A DNA stretch of 64,000 nt from Candidatus Nitrospira neomarina (lineage in GTDB: Bacteria > Nitrospirota > Nitrospiria > Nitrospirales > UBA8639). The notes beneath the pieces are model-generated. The model made no database searches. It was not told the DNA's origin and saw nothing but the letters and a program-made list of their open reading frames with translations. This document shows positions 1 to 10,090 of this stretch, piece after piece. Made by a program: the position numbers and the translations under genes. The stretch is from the NCBI RefSeq assembly GCF_032051675.1, contig NZ_CP116968.1, forward strand, positions 1,984,001 to 2,048,000. Direction: 5' to 3'. Positions within the stretch are counted from its first letter, which is position 1. Each line of letters opens with the position of its first letter.

Positions 1-513
1 TGCCTTCACTTTTTCAATTTGCCCCGACAACGGCTTTTTCAGATCAAACACGGCCGCCATTCGCCATTCCGACAAACACAAGGTGACCTCTTCACCTCCC
101 CCCAGCCAATCCGGTCCCTGTCCGAAATAGATCCGACCGTAATTCGAATCAAATGACAACATCCAGGGTTTGGCAATGGCGGGATTCGGAAGGCCACTGA
201 GATGGTATTTTTCTAATGAATTGGGCATGCGAGCTTTAAATGCCGGATGATCCGGCGTAAAAACTTTTTTGCGATATCGAGTGGGATACTGAGGATCTTT
301 GGCACAGGACAGATCAAAATCGTATGTTTGCAGGTAGTGTTGTTCCCAATCCTTCCGGTAATCCGAACGACGCCGGAGAAACTCCCACCGCCAAAAGGTA
401 TCGTTTAAACTCTGGGCGCAGGGATAGGTCTCCTCACGTTGCCAGTTGGGAACGGTCCCTACCACTCGTGGATGCCGCTGTAGTTCTTTGGGCGGTCGTT
501 TACTGCTCGACAT
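1..513 (-). CDS. DUF6499-like protein, N-terminal part (runs off window)
   Basis: An open minus-strand frame runs from an ATG at 511-513 to the window edge, giving 171 visible residues without a stop. A strong AGGAGG ribosome site lies just upstream (about 521-528) with normal spacing, which fixes the start. Near residues 40-55 the protein has a WRWEFLRRRSDYRKDW stretch, which resembles the WEFLRRnpdYradw signature at the start of DUF6499 'transcriptional regulator domain' proteins. The rest visible is hydrophilic and has no membrane segment. DUF6499 proteins are usually short regulators linked to plasmids or integrated elements, and no function can be proven here. The family assignment is by eye from one motif, but that the frame is a real gene is fairly safe. 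Confidence 0.72.
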   Translation of the reverse strand, partial: MSSSKRPPKELQRHPRVVGTVPNWQREETYPCAQSLNDTFWRWEFLRRRSDYRKDWEQHYLQTYDFDLSCAKDPQYPTRYRKKVFTPDHPAFKARMPNSLEKYHLSGLPNPAIAKPWMLSFDSNYGRIYFGQGPDWLGGGEEVTLCLSEWRMAAVFDLKKPLSGQIEKVKA

Positions 514-1341
514 ATCGCCGGACCTCCTGTTCAGGAGTATTCAAGGTAATTCGCGGGATGAGAGGTACGTGCCGGGTCCGAATTGCGCCCAAAGACAGTC
601 AATCCCGGCTAACGCGACATTCCAGCAACCGGCCTCAAACCCGCAAGGACTCAGGAATACTGATAGCACGGTCAAAAAAAGAATGGATTCGGTTCTCAAA
701 CTACAGAACAAACGAGGCAGGTGTCGGGAGATAAGCTGAGTGATCTTTACTCATGATGAGGAGAACAGGTTTTGCGCCTTGACCAAGACACTCCATGGAC
801 CCATCCAAACCAGGAGAGCACCGTCACACAACAAGCTAAAGCAACCATGGCCAAGACAAAACAAATTTTCCCTAACATGTCGAAGACCCCCAGGAGAGCG
901 GTTCTTCATTCCTGCCTCTACTCTCTGTATCGGCAGGGTTTTTACAGGTCTTTACTCGATGCCAAAAAAAACATACCCTTTCTTTAAAGAAAATAACTCC
1001 AAAAATGCTACAAAACAATAGGCAAGACTTTCTTCTCGGCGATTTCCACATTTTCTCTTAAAAAACAATTGTTTACAGAAAAAATTCTATTGGAAGATGC
1101 CTCAGGCGGCGATTTCAAGTCCACTACACGCCCAGAGTTCATATTCACGGTCCAGCCACGGCTTTGAGCAGATCACTATTCAATTGAACCGACAGTAGAA
1201 ACAAACTTATAAATTACAGAGCCCAGTTGGTTGGCACACCCCTCATCGGCTCCAAGGGGAATGGATCAGCGTACCGGACCCAGTTAGTGGAGACACTTCT
1301 CCCAAGGACCCAACCCTTTAGCCAAGAAGGAGCTCGAACTT
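514..1341. other. Long gap without a recognisable gene
   Basis: About 830 bases lie between the divergent DUF6499-like gene and the pseudouridine synthase gene. Short frames exist on both strands, but none has a ribosome site together with protein-like composition. I see no tRNA, rRNA or clear hairpin terminator. The right end (about 1000-1110) is A+T-rich and may hold promoters. Confidence 0.5.
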
Positions 1342-2043
1342 GTGAGTGTCCTGCGACAAAAACCACCAGAGATCTCGAATTCTTCGGCCACTGGCGATTC
1401 AACAAAAAAACCAGGCATGCCTGACTTCAAGGGATTGGACGCTGGAACAGGACCTTCTCCACGGGCGCGAACCAGCGTCATCTTGTTCCATAAGCCCAAA
1501 GGGTATCTGGTGACTCGAAAAGATGAGAGGGAGAGAAAAACGGTCTATCATATCCTACCGCCTTTCCTATTGCAGGAAGGCTGGGTACCAATCGGCCGCT
1601 TAGACAAAGACTCCCGTGGCCTCCTGCTCTTCACTCAAGATGGAACAATGGTTGATCGGCTCACCGCACCAGGCGGATGCGAAAAAACCTATGAGGTTGA
1701 GATCCGGGGAAGAATTTCAGACGATGACTTGTCCCGCGTGTTGCAGGGAGTTTCCACTTCCATCGGAATATTAAAAGTACACAGGATTACAAAAAAAAGA
1801 GAAGTCGGACCCAAAACACAGCTAGAGGTCGTCTTACAGGAGGGGAAAAACCGGCATCTCCGTCGAATCTTTCACGCCCTGAAAGATCCAAAATTTCATA
1901 CGCCGCTCAAAGTTCTCGATCTCAAACGCATACAAATCGGCACTTTGCCCTTGGATATCCCCGTTGGAACATGGAGGTTTTCAACACCCGACGAGGAGAG
2001 ACAATTGTTGGCTATTTTCAAAATACCAATACATCGGGGTTGA
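1342..2043 (+). CDS. rRNA pseudouridine synthase, RsuA/RluB/E/F family
   Basis: A 233-residue enzyme of the family that converts specific rRNA uridines to pseudouridine. The catalytic motif GRLDKDSRGLLLFT is at residues 85-98, with the family's nucleophilic Asp at D88. The second conserved block, EGKNRHLRRIFHALK, matches the usual EGxxRQIRRM segment near the C-terminus. The first conserved strand (FHKPKGY) starts at about residue 49. There is no S4 RNA-binding domain, so the protein resembles the short RluE type more than RsuA or RluB. The start is a GTG preceded by AAGGAG at normal spacing. The first 45 residues are not conserved-looking, so a later start is possible. It converges on glnS with a gap of about 20 nt. 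The exact rRNA target cannot be told from sequence. Confidence 0.88.
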   Translation: MSVLRQKPPEISNSSATGDSTKKPGMPDFKGLDAGTGPSPRARTSVILFHKPKGYLVTRKDERERKTVYHILPPFLLQEGWVPIGRLDKDSRGLLLFTQDGTMVDRLTAPGGCEKTYEVEIRGRISDDDLSRVLQGVSTSIGILKVHRITKKREVGPKTQLEVVLQEGKNRHLRRIFHALKDPKFHTPLKVLDLKRIQIGTLPLDIPVGTWRFSTPDEERQLLAIFKIPIHRG

Positions 2044-2062
2044 ATCTTTGGTGAAAGAGCTC

Positions 2063-3751
2063 TTACTTCTTATCAATTTTTGCCCATGAATCTCGAAGAG
2101 GTACCGTCCGGTTAAAGACCAAACGACCCTGAGTAGAATCCGGATCAAGGCAAAAATATCCCTGCCGCTCAAACTGAAACCGACTACCTGATGGCGCCCC
2201 TCTGAGACCGGGTTCGACCTGGCAATCAGACAACACGGTCAAGGAATGTGGATTGAGCAGGTGGTGAAGATCCTGAGGCTCACTCCCCGAACCGGGATTC
2301 GGTTGAGTCAACAGGGCCTCATACAGTCTGACTTCGGCAGGAAGGGCATGTTGAGCCGAGACCCAGTGGAGAGTCCCTTTTACCTTACGACTTGATTGAC
2401 TCCCGCCACTTTTCGTTTCAGGATCGAAGGTACATCGTAGAGCCGTCACTTCTCCGGTTTCGGGATCGCTCTCGACACCGACGCAGCGAATAATATAGGC
2501 ATAGCGCAGACGTACTTCCTGCCCTGGAGATAAGCGAAAAAACTTTTTAGGTGGATCTTCCCGGAAATCATCCTGTTCAATATACAGCTCCCGGGAGAAA
2601 GGGATTTCACGTGTGCCCTGGGTGGGATCCTCAGGATTATTAATCGCCTCTAAGATCTCAACCTGCCCAACCGGATAATTTTCAATAATGACTTTCAGAG
2701 GATGCAATACCGCCATCACCCGCGGCGCCGACCGGTTCAAATCTTCTCGGATCGTATGTTCCAACACGGCCATTTCAATCACACTGTCACGTTTCGCCAC
2801 CCCCACCCGCTCACAAAAATTTCGAATCGCTTCAGGCGTGTAACCCCGACGCCGTAGCCCTTTTAAGGTGGGCAATCGGGGATCCCCCCACCCGTCCACA
2901 TGCTTCTCTTCCACCAACTGGTGAAGCTTGCGTTTACTCATCACAGTATGCCCGAGATTCAAACGGGCAAATTCAATTTGCTGGGGATAACACGAGACCT
3001 CACACACCCGGAGCAACCAATCATATAAGGGACGGTGATCCTCAAACTCCAGCGTACACAACGAATGCGTAATGCCCTCCAACGAATCGGAAAGAGGATG
3101 CGCAAAGTCATAGGTTGGGTAGAGGCACCAGTCATCACCGGTCCGATAGTGGGTGGCATGTCGGATACGATACAAGGCAGGATCTCGCAGATTAATATTC
3201 GGCGAGGCCATATCTATTTTGGCTCGCAATACATGGGCCCCGTCCTCAAATTCTCCGGACCGCATCCGGGCAAATAAGGCCAGATTTTCTTCAACAGTAC
3301 GATTCCGGTACGGGCTATCCTTCCCTGGCTCAGTCAGGGTCCCTCGAAAAACACGGATCTCCTCGGCCGTTAAACTATCCACGTAGGCATGGCCGGTTTG
3401 AATCAGTCGCACCGCAAATTGATACAGTTGCTCAAAATAGTTTGAGGCAAAAAAGAGGCGATCATCCCACTCAAAGCCCAACCACCGGACATCTTCCTGA
3501 ATGGAAGAGACATATTCCATGTTCTCCTTGGTCGGATTCGTATCATCGAAACGAAGATTGCACAGCCCACCGAATTCCTGGGCAATGCCAAAATTCAAAC
3601 AGATGGATTTCGCATGACCAATATGTAAATGCCCATTCGGCTCAGGGGGAAAACGGGTATGCACTCGTTTGCCAATAGTCTGGCTTTCGAGATCTGCCAT
3701 AACCTTGGCTCTAATAAAGTCGATGGAAACATGTTGGTCTGGTGACGACAT
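2063..3751 (-). CDS. glnS: Glutaminyl-tRNA synthetase
   Basis: A class I aminoacyl-tRNA synthetase of 562 residues that charges tRNA-Gln with glutamine in the cytoplasm. Seen directly: the HIGH-type motif [15 protein letters not shown] near residues 35-49, LRFDDTNP near 66-73, the [16 protein letters not shown] segment typical of GlnRS, and the KMSKS equivalent VMSKRK near 270-275. A C-terminal anticodon-binding beta-barrel region follows, and length is normal for bacterial GlnRS (about 550). An in-frame TTG three codons upstream (3760) is possible, but the ATG is preferred. GlnRS rather than GluRS is supported by the overall collinearity with GlnRS through the C-terminal barrel. Presence of GlnRS suggests direct charging of tRNA-Gln instead of the GatCAB route. 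Confidence 0.95.
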   Translation of the reverse strand: MSSPDQHVSIDFIRAKVMADLESQTIGKRVHTRFPPEPNGHLHIGHAKSICLNFGIAQEFGGLCNLRFDDTNPTKENMEYVSSIQEDVRWLGFEWDDRLFFASNYFEQLYQFAVRLIQTGHAYVDSLTAEEIRVFRGTLTEPGKDSPYRNRTVEENLALFARMRSGEFEDGAHVLRAKIDMASPNINLRDPALYRIRHATHYRTGDDWCLYPTYDFAHPLSDSLEGITHSLCTLEFEDHRPLYDWLLRVCEVSCYPQQIEFARLNLGHTVMSKRKLHQLVEEKHVDGWGDPRLPTLKGLRRRGYTPEAIRNFCERVGVAKRDSVIEMAVLEHTIREDLNRSAPRVMAVLHPLKVIIENYPVGQVEILEAINNPEDPTQGTREIPFSRELYIEQDDFREDPPKKFFRLSPGQEVRLRYAYIIRCVGVESDPETGEVTALRCTFDPETKSGGSQSSRKVKGTLHWVSAQHALPAEVRLYEALLTQPNPGSGSEPQDLHHLLNPHSLTVLSDCQVEPGLRGAPSGSRFQFERQGYFCLDPDSTQGRLVFNRTVPLRDSWAKIDKK

Positions 3752-4331
3752 AGTAAACAAGCTTTCAGAAAATTAAATGAAACATTTCCCAGCGCCTCGC
3801 ATCTTCAAAAAATAAAACTCGGGCTGTTTGATTCCCGTTTCTAGGCAGAGAGAGTGTCCGAAAAGGTCCGAGGACGGCCTTTCCAAACAACTTTTCCAGA
3901 CGACCTGTGGGTTATTCGCCAGGCGTGGAGAGTACAGTTGCCCCCACGCTACCATGAGTCGCGCCAACTCTCAACACGAGCCAGACAAGATTCGATCCCC
4001 CAGGGTTACGAAAACCCGTCCAACCGGCTCCAGACAGAGACGGCATGAGCGTCGCAACTCTCAAAAATACCAGGCATGACGGCTAGAGAGAAAACGAGGA
4101 TCCCGAGGGGCAAATTCAATCCGGCCTCCGGAGGCAGATCGGCAAGTCACCGCCCCAGGATGTAATCGATTCATCTAGTGGATTCGAATCAAGAACCTTG
4201 GGTTAGGGCACGGAAGGAATGACAGGGAGTGAAGAGCACTTCAACGCCCCTCAGGAGGCCTCTTCCCTGTTACATGTATTGGAGATGAGGTAAAAAAAAA
4301 CAACCAACAGCGGATGGACCGCAACCGGATT
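3752..4331. other. Gap without a recognisable gene
   Basis: About 580 bases lie between the start of glnS and the end of the next minus-strand gene. Short frames lack ribosome sites and look like chance. Near 4170 there is a GATTCGAATC palindrome that looks like a tRNA T-loop, but no cloverleaf can be drawn around it. No strong terminator is visible. Confidence 0.45.
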
Positions 4332-5009
4332 TTAGGAGAAGGTTTTGGTATACACAAAGTTCTGACGCACGGACACTCCATCTTTGCCCGGTGCAGCGGG
4401 TTTTCCCTGTTGGGCTGCGCCCTTCTCTTTTGGCCCTTTGGAGCCTTCTTCATGGTTCGCGTTCGATTCAGCGAATTCAGATCCCTTCGCAGCTTTCGAT
4501 TCCCCACCCTCGTCCTGACCATTTTTCAATTGCCTGGCCCACAGGTTGGGCTGACAAACAAGGTGAAAGTTGGGAGCAGGGACGGAATCATCAATGCGCC
4601 ATAACTCAAGTTCCGCGCCATAGAATGTCACTTCATCACGGGAAACGCCATTCAGCCAATCCAGGGTTTGGCGAATCTCCGCAGAAATACCCTGGGCCAC
4701 ACACACCACCGTCTTCGCATCAAGGCCCGCAGCATACATAATCAGTTTACCCAGCGCGTCGGGATCAATGCCCTCCAAATGACCCAACACAATCACGTAA
4801 CTCCCGGTCTTCGCATCTTTGGCGAGAACGCCTCCGGCCAGAATACTCAGAGGAATGTCACTGCCGGCCGGCTTGAGGGGGCGCTCGATCGTCTCTCCCA
4901 ATATGTCTAAAATTTCTTCCTGCTGAAGCCATGAAGCAAACCCGTCGGCCTCATTTCCCCACACTTCACTCAAATTTATTTTTCGAAGCTTTCCAACCGG
5001 TTTTGCCAT
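4332..5009 (-). CDS. Protein with degenerate restriction-nuclease-like N-domain (DUF4268-associated type)
   Basis: A 225-residue cytoplasmic protein. Residues 1-160 follow the layout of the nuclease-fold domain that precedes DUF4268 in many bacterial proteins: LxxVxLxEVWxxEAxxFxxWL at the start, GKLIMYAAGLDAKTVVCVA in the middle, LDWLN, and FYGAELELWRIDDSxPAPxFHLVxxPNLW at the end. In the usual family the strand before the YAAG helix carries an ENQ signature thought to be part of the active site. Here that place reads VLGHLEG, so catalysis may be lost. The DUF4268 C-terminal part is absent and is replaced by a polar, charged tail rich in Gly, Lys, Glu and Ala. The chosen ATG has GAGG just upstream; a longer in-frame start at 5267 has no matching homology. 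Function unknown. Confidence 0.7.
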   Translation of the reverse strand: MAKPVGKLRKINLSEVWGNEADGFASWLQQEEILDILGETIERPLKPAGSDIPLSILAGGVLAKDAKTGSYVIVLGHLEGIDPDALGKLIMYAAGLDAKTVVCVAQGISAEIRQTLDWLNGVSRDEVTFYGAELELWRIDDSVPAPNFHLVCQPNLWARQLKNGQDEGGESKAAKGSEFAESNANHEEGSKGPKEKGAAQQGKPAAPGKDGVSVRQNFVYTKTFS

Positions 5010-5295
5010 AACAACCTCAACCGAAAAAAATTGTTGTTTTCTACTGACTATTCCAATGCGACGTACTAGTCTTATCGACAGGTATTCAAAAAAGTTAAGA
5101 CACAAAAGACATAAGGCACCACCTCCCCATGCACCATATCCTATCCCGTCATATCCAACCGGTAACGGGACAACCAGATTCCGAGAAGACCTCATCCAAA
5201 ACGCCCGCTGTCCTGAGCCATTCCTGGATTTTCCGGTTTCAATCAGGTAAATGGTCAGGCAAGACATTCACGTAAAAAAAATTACCTAATTATCA

Positions 5296-5323
5296 TTGAT
5301 CTTTCTTCAAATTAGAGTACAAT
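5296..5323 (+). promoter_or_regulatory. Candidate sigma-70 promoter for the small lipoprotein gene
   Basis: TTGATC (5296-5301) and TACAAT (5318-5323) are separated by 16 bases, close to the sigma-70 consensus. They lie in an A+T-rich patch 138 bases before the lipoprotein ATG. The call is by pattern only. Confidence 0.45.
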
Positions 5324-5460
5324 AGATTAAGTTCATTCACGCATGAATTGGTCCTCGTATCCCATTCAACCCCTTCTCCGGACTCGAAGACCCCTCTGGA
5401 TCGAGGGACCAAAAGGATGGACAGCAAGGTGTTTCCCAACTTTAACAGGAGGTTTCTGCT

Positions 5461-5727
5461 ATGAATCGATTATCCCTATTAGGGCTGAGTCTCGTCTGTG
5501 CGCTCGGACTGATGGCTTCTTTTTCAGGGTGCGGGGAAACGGAAGGGCCTGCCGAAAAAGCCGGGAAGACCCTTGATCAAGCGGCAGAAAATACAACCGA
5601 ATCCGTCGATAACGCTATGGAAAGCACAGGGGAAGCCATGGATAACGCAGCCGAAAAAACAGGAGAAGCCGTCGACGAGGCCATGGAAAGTACCGAGAAA
5701 ATGGCAGAAGATACCGCGAAACATTAA
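5461..5727 (+). CDS. Small lipoprotein with 11-residue amphipathic repeats
   Basis: An 88-residue protein preceded by a perfect AGGAGG site (about 5449-5454). The N-terminus is a lipoprotein signal peptide ending in SFSGC, with the lipidated Cys predicted at position 24. The mature part is made almost wholly of alternating charged and Ala-rich segments (AENTTESVDNAMESTGEAMDNA-type), recurring about every 11 residues, like LEA-type or apolipoprotein-like amphipathic helices. It has no catalytic residues. It probably sits on a membrane surface as a helical stress or envelope protein, but this is inference from composition. A good promoter lies upstream and the gene seems to stand alone. Confidence 0.8.
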   Translation: MNRLSLLGLSLVCALGLMASFSGCGETEGPAEKAGKTLDQAAENTTESVDNAMESTGEAMDNAAEKTGEAVDEAMESTEKMAEDTAKH

Positions 5728-6016
5728 AAAAGTTTCCTGACCTCACGTCTCTGAGGGTCTAAATCCCCTCCAAACTGTTCCAACTTGTGATGGCAAGGGC
5801 CGGGAGGAGGTGGGCAATATCTCTCATCTTCCTTTTATTCTCTGATCTTCAGGTGGCCGATGGCATACCATGAGGACCAAGGGAAAAAAGGGTTATGAAA
5901 ACGAGTTTACGCTGAAACGGCAGGGTCAGGACTAAAGACCAGTCAGTGATTCCGAATTAAGAGAAGGGTAAGTTCCATCGCACACTCAACCTATTGAACC
6001 AAGAGGAAAACGAGAC

Positions 6017-6547
6017 ATGATGATCGATAAGTGGATAAAAACGATCTTGGCCGTCTTAGCCCTCATTGTTGCGCTCTCAGTGGGCAGTCCCTTCGCACGG
6101 GCAGAAAACAAGTGGGCCTTTGGAACGGATATCGGTTTCCTGTCAGATACCACCGACGACACCGTGTTCACACTCAGTTTTCAGGGAGACTATTTTCTCA
6201 ACTCACAAGTTTCTGTTGGCCCGCAACTCTTGTTTTCTCCCGGCGGCGACCTCACTCAAGTCACCTTCGCCGGAATCGGTCGGTATCACATTCCCGTCGG
6301 TGCGGTCACCATCATTCCTTTTGGTGGAATTGGCTTTGTCTATGCAGATTTGGAACACGGCCGTCGTGATGACAGCGATGTCAGTTATAGCTTTCCTTTT
6401 GGGGCTACCGCAGCCTTCAAGATCAATCGGACCGTTGATCTGTCAAGTACACTCATTTTTACTTTCCAGGATATTGATCTGGATAATCGGAAAAATAGCG
6501 ACAATTTCAACATCGGTATGTTATTCGGCTTTCGGTTCCAACCCTAA
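6017..6547 (+). CDS. Outer-membrane beta-barrel protein
   Basis: A 176-residue exported protein. A clear Sec signal peptide ends at FARA (about residue 29). The rest is a series of alternating short amphipathic strands (FGTDIGFLSD, FTLSFQGDYFL, VSVGPQLLFSP, FAGIGRYHIPVG, IPFGGIGFVYADL, SYSFPFGATAAF, STLIFTFQDI, FNIGMLFGFRF). It ends in an aromatic FRFQP, close to the terminal Phe signal used by the BAM machinery. The predicted eight-strand barrel size fits small OmpA/OmpW/OprF-like barrels, but no specific family signature is obvious. Purine-rich GAGGAAAACGAG precedes the ATG. The gene has no operon partner. Role unknown; a structural or small-solute porin role is plausible. Confidence 0.8.
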   Translation: MMIDKWIKTILAVLALIVALSVGSPFARAENKWAFGTDIGFLSDTTDDTVFTLSFQGDYFLNSQVSVGPQLLFSPGGDLTQVTFAGIGRYHIPVGAVTIIPFGGIGFVYADLEHGRRDDSDVSYSFPFGATAAFKINRTVDLSSTLIFTFQDIDLDNRKNSDNFNIGMLFGFRFQP

Positions 6548-6697
6548 TACCCTCACATCACCCTTCACGATGGCAGGCGGTCGTATCGTTGGATGACCAT
6601 TACCATGGGGCCTGACATGCTCAAAGAGATTGGGAGAGCCTACACCATAAATAGATGAATGGATGCGTTCCCATCGTGTGAAGCTGCCAGAGGGTTT

Positions 6698-7243
6698 TTA
6701 CTCCTTCACGCTTTCTAAATACTCGGCCATTCGATCCAACGCCAACGCATTCAGTCGCTTCCCATACCATCGGGGCATCACCCGATCGGAGTATCCGGGC
6801 ACCACGTACGCGCCTGGATTCAAAATCGATTCCTGGACATATTCACGAACGGTTGTCGCCGTCCCCTGATATTGAGGGTCCGCCAATCGAAGGGGTCCAT
6901 TCGTCCCTAGGATTAACCGGGGACCTTCACGCCCCAGAGCAGGCGCAATACCTGGAATGGTATGACAGACCGCGCAGCCGGATTGCACAAACAACTTTTC
7001 CAGTGGCTCGGTGCCCGTGGCCAGTGGCACATCGGTCAGCTCCACAGACGGAACTTTGGCGGATGGGGACTTTGGTTGCTCCGGATTGGTGGATTCCCCC
7101 ACGCGGGCTTCGCTAGGATCCGAAGGCGATTGATTGAACAGATTCACTGAAATGGTCGCCATGATCCCGCAGGCCACCACAATAAAAATGAGAAAGGTTT
7201 CCCGGCTTCCTACAAATTGTGAAGACTTTGGTTTTTTTTTCAT
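6698..7243 (-). CDS. Membrane-anchored monohaem cytochrome c
   Basis: About 181 residues. A single N-terminal transmembrane helix (about residues 16-35), not obviously cleaved, is followed by a Pro/Ser-rich periplasmic linker. A cytochrome c class I-like domain then carries one haem motif, CAVCH, near residues 90-94. A likely axial Met sits in VPGYSDRVMPRWYG near residue 156, followed by a final helix (LALDRMAEYLESV), as usual for class I cytochromes. It should carry electrons on the periplasmic face of the inner membrane. The chosen ATG gives an MKKK start typical of membrane anchors; a GTG four codons upstream (7255) is an alternative. No oxidoreductase gene is adjacent, so its partners are unknown. 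Confidence 0.85.
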   Translation of the reverse strand: MKKKPKSSQFVGSRETFLIFIVVACGIMATISVNLFNQSPSDPSEARVGESTNPEQPKSPSAKVPSVELTDVPLATGTEPLEKLFVQSGCAVCHTIPGIAPALGREGPRLILGTNGPLRLADPQYQGTATTVREYVQESILNPGAYVVPGYSDRVMPRWYGKRLNALALDRMAEYLESVKE

Positions 7244-7509
7244 AGACGCGTTCACGATCCTGCGGTAAAGATTGAAGGAATGACCAAACTAAATGAACCA
7301 CCAACTCATAAAACCTGAGGTGGTCTACCGAAAGTTCTCGTGCCCTGTCAAATAGTCATTCCCCGTGCAAGGTGAATCACACCTACCCCGACCGGCCACT
7401 TCCCTGTCTCATGCCCTTATCCTGACTTGTCTTACGCACAGGAGTTTTGGTATCCCACACATGAGAGACAATCGAAAAGCCGCCATCGAAAGCCTCACCC
7501 CGCTCACAC

Positions 7510-8517
7510 ATGACTAATCATTGTTTGTGGCCGTCCCAACCTTTTATTCCACACCCGTGGTTAGATGGCCCGCACCGCATGACCCTTCTCCCCCGCTGGT
7601 GGCCCCGTGGTCGTTTCCCATCGGAATTGCCCACACAAGACCGTATCTTTCAGGTCTCTCCCGAAGTGGGCCTACTCACAAAATGTCATTGGCAACCCTG
7701 CCCCTCACAGCACCCCACCATCCTGATGGTTCATGGCCTTGAAGGGTGCACTGAATCCCACTATATGCGGGGCCTGGCCAGGAAATGTTGGGATGCAGGA
7801 TGGAATTGCATTCGCATCAATCAACGCAATTGTGGCGGATCCGAACATCTGACACCCACCCTCTATCACAATGGGCTCAGTCAGGATTACGCCAGGATTA
7901 TTCAAGAAATTACCGAAGAGGATCGCTGCACCGCGGTGTGGCTCATCGGGTATTCCATGGGAGGCAATCTTGCCCTCAAATTAGCTGGCGAGCATGGAAC
8001 CACCCTCCCCTCTCTTCGTGGAGTCGCAGCCGTCTGTCCCAACATCCAGCCCGCAGCCTGCGTACGCGCCCTGCAACATCCTTCAAATTGGCTGTATCAT
8101 CGGTATTTCCTAAAAAGCTTAACCGCAAAATTACGCAAAAAAGCCCGCCTCTTTCCAGGTCGGTGGGATCTCTCACACCTCTCTCATATACGGACCATGT
8201 GGGAATTTGATGAAATCTATACCGCTCCAGACGGAGGATATCGAGGTGCCGAAAATTATTACGAACAAAGCGCCGCTCGAAACACGCTGTCCTCAATCAC
8301 CATCCCGACTCTCGTCATCACCGCCCAAGACGACCCGTTTATCCCCTACCACATGTTTGCCGACCCTGCTCTCGACGCCAATCCTTTCATCCAGCTTGAG
8401 GCGCCTGCTCATGGGGGCCATTGCGGATTTCTTCAACGGCACTATAAGTATGAGGATCCTTTTTGGGCCGAAAATCGTCTATGCGACTGGATTCATGCTC
8501 GACTCAACTCAGCATGA
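7510..8517 (+). CDS. Alpha/beta hydrolase, YheT/EstC family
   Basis: A 335-residue cytoplasmic hydrolase. The nucleophile elbow GYSMGGN places the catalytic Ser at about residue 149, the acid is in AQDDPFIP (D274 or D275), and the His is in HGGHCGF (about residue 304). The oxyanion strand VHGLEG lies near 74-79, and the NQRNCGGSE segment is characteristic of the YheT group. Members act as carboxylesterases of uncertain natural substrate. Length is normal for the family (320-340). No good ribosome site is visible before the ATG, and an internal ATG at 7579 is an alternative. Confidence 0.88.
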   Translation: MTNHCLWPSQPFIPHPWLDGPHRMTLLPRWWPRGRFPSELPTQDRIFQVSPEVGLLTKCHWQPCPSQHPTILMVHGLEGCTESHYMRGLARKCWDAGWNCIRINQRNCGGSEHLTPTLYHNGLSQDYARIIQEITEEDRCTAVWLIGYSMGGNLALKLAGEHGTTLPSLRGVAAVCPNIQPAACVRALQHPSNWLYHRYFLKSLTAKLRKKARLFPGRWDLSHLSHIRTMWEFDEIYTAPDGGYRGAENYYEQSAARNTLSSITIPTLVITAQDDPFIPYHMFADPALDANPFIQLEAPAHGGHCGFLQRHYKYEDPFWAENRLCDWIHARLNSA

Positions 8518-8692
8518 CCACGATCGGTTCCTGGACTTCTTCCCTTTTGAACGCCATTCAAACCCCCTAAACACTTATCGCCTTCACGCCTATTCTCCAC
8601 TTGCCTGAGACCTCTCAGGTAGGGTAGAACTCTGTTCAAATGCGTAGCCAATCCTTTCTGTCACGATTCCCATCACAAGTTTTCACACGTCC

Positions 8693-10090
8693 ATGAAATT
8701 AAAACCCGGATCCCCAGGAAAAGGCATTCTTCGCCAAATGCATAAGGCGCAAGAAAAATATTTGGAAGGCTGGTTGGATGTTCCCGCCCATGTGCATCAC
8801 ACCGCCTATCGTATGGCGAACCCGGCAGTGGAACGTCCCCAAAGTCGAAAAGAGTTTCAACAGCTTCTGACCTGCTTAGAGATCGATTCCGCCCACGCCG
8901 TCATGGAAGACAAGGTTGGATTCGGAGTAAAGAAAGGCACGAATGGGGACAAACTCATTGTCATTTGGGAGGCTCACACTGAATATTACAGCTATCAGGT
9001 TTGGCATATTCCCTCTAACGCAACCCAGCCATTGGGATTCGGCCCGTTGGGATTTTTCGACTATGTGTTTCCCTTTTCTCCGTTGGGCATCCAAGTCAAC
9101 GCGTTGGATCTCTTAATCATCCCTGAGCGTACTTACGACCAGGAGGAATTAAGAACCCTTCTCCCGGGACCACAATTGTATGCCAGCCAGGTTCTGGGGG
9201 AGAACATCTGCGTGGCCACCAGCTTTACTCCAGACGAACATGATCGGGAACGATATCTCATTTGGGCTCCTGATCCTGTTGTGCTTCGGCAAAAACTAGC
9301 CAGACTCATGACGATTGTGACGACTCTTGAAAATTATACCCATCTGATTCTACTGCCTTATCCAGCCTTTTCCCGGTCGGTCGATCAGGTTCAAATCTTC
9401 GAACAGCGTCATCTCTATCAACGGACCCTTATCACGAAAGAACTGAACCGAGCCACGCATAGCACGCTTCAACAATGGCTGGAAGGGTTAACCCATGATT
9501 TTCTTGAAGTGGGACGGTTGACCGCTTCGCTGCGGTATCGCCTTTCCGCTTCGGTCCCCTATGATCGAATTGTGCACAGTAATACCCAGGCCCTCCAGGA
9601 GCAACCGCTGCCCTACGGTCGAACGCTCATCGATTATTTTCAATGGAAAATCACAGGAGTCGCCGATGGATACCAGCAATTGCTCTCCCGTGTTCAGGCT
9701 CTAGAGCAGGATTTTGAGGGTACCATTGCAGTCTTGCGTACAAAGGTGGAACTACTCTTACAAGAACAAAATTTGGCGCAACAAGATCAAAATGTGAATC
9801 TCCTGGCCAGCTTGGATAAGACCACCAAAAGCCAAGTCGTTTTGCAACATACCGTGGAAGGCCTCTCCGTAATCGTGATTGCCTATTACGTGAGTGGGTT
9901 AGCCAACTACCTCTTTAAGGCCCTGCACGAAATCGGTTGGCTCGACACGTATGAGTTGGCCTCTGGAATCTTCGTGCCCATTGCTCTAGGTCTCTCGTTT
10001 GCCATCATCACATGGGGAAGAAACCGCATCCAAAGGAAAATTACAGCAATGCCTCCTGCCTCCACCTCTCATACTCCCGATGGTGCTTAA
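8693..10090 (+). CDS. DUF3422 family membrane protein
   Basis: A 465-residue protein matching the DUF3422 layout: a large soluble N-terminal region, a helical central part, and a C-terminal signature LLASLDKTTKSQVVLQHTVEGLSVIVIAYYVSGL. In the known family the same place reads like LLxSMxxRAxxQLxLQxTVEGLSVxAISYYV. Two transmembrane helices close the protein (about 396-415 and 428-450), followed by a short basic cytoplasmic tail. The family is widespread and has no established biochemical function; it is often annotated as an egg-lysin-like membrane protein. There is no operon partner in the same frame group, and the next gene is 240 bases away. Confidence 0.85.
   Translation: MKLKPGSPGKGILRQMHKAQEKYLEGWLDVPAHVHHTAYRMANPAVERPQSRKEFQQLLTCLEIDSAHAVMEDKVGFGVKKGTNGDKLIVIWEAHTEYYSYQVWHIPSNATQPLGFGPLGFFDYVFPFSPLGIQVNALDLLIIPERTYDQEELRTLLPGPQLYASQVLGENICVATSFTPDEHDRERYLIWAPDPVVLRQKLARLMTIVTTLENYTHLILLPYPAFSRSVDQVQIFEQRHLYQRTLITKELNRATHSTLQQWLEGLTHDFLEVGRLTASLRYRLSASVPYDRIVHSNTQALQEQPLPYGRTLIDYFQWKITGVADGYQQLLSRVQALEQDFEGTIAVLRTKVELLLQEQNLAQQDQNVNLLASLDKTTKSQVVLQHTVEGLSVIVIAYYVSGLANYLFKALHEIGWLDTYELASGIFVPIALGLSFAIITWGRNRIQRKITAMPPASTSHTPDGA

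Noticed and set aside
324-1021. Small plus-strand ORFs in the left gap
   Set aside because: No ribosome sites; composition is not protein-like, and the first overlaps the well-supported minus-strand gene at 1-513.
4150-4200. GATTCGAATC resembling a tRNA T-loop
   Set aside because: It is a simple palindrome; no acceptor, D or anticodon stem can be formed around it.
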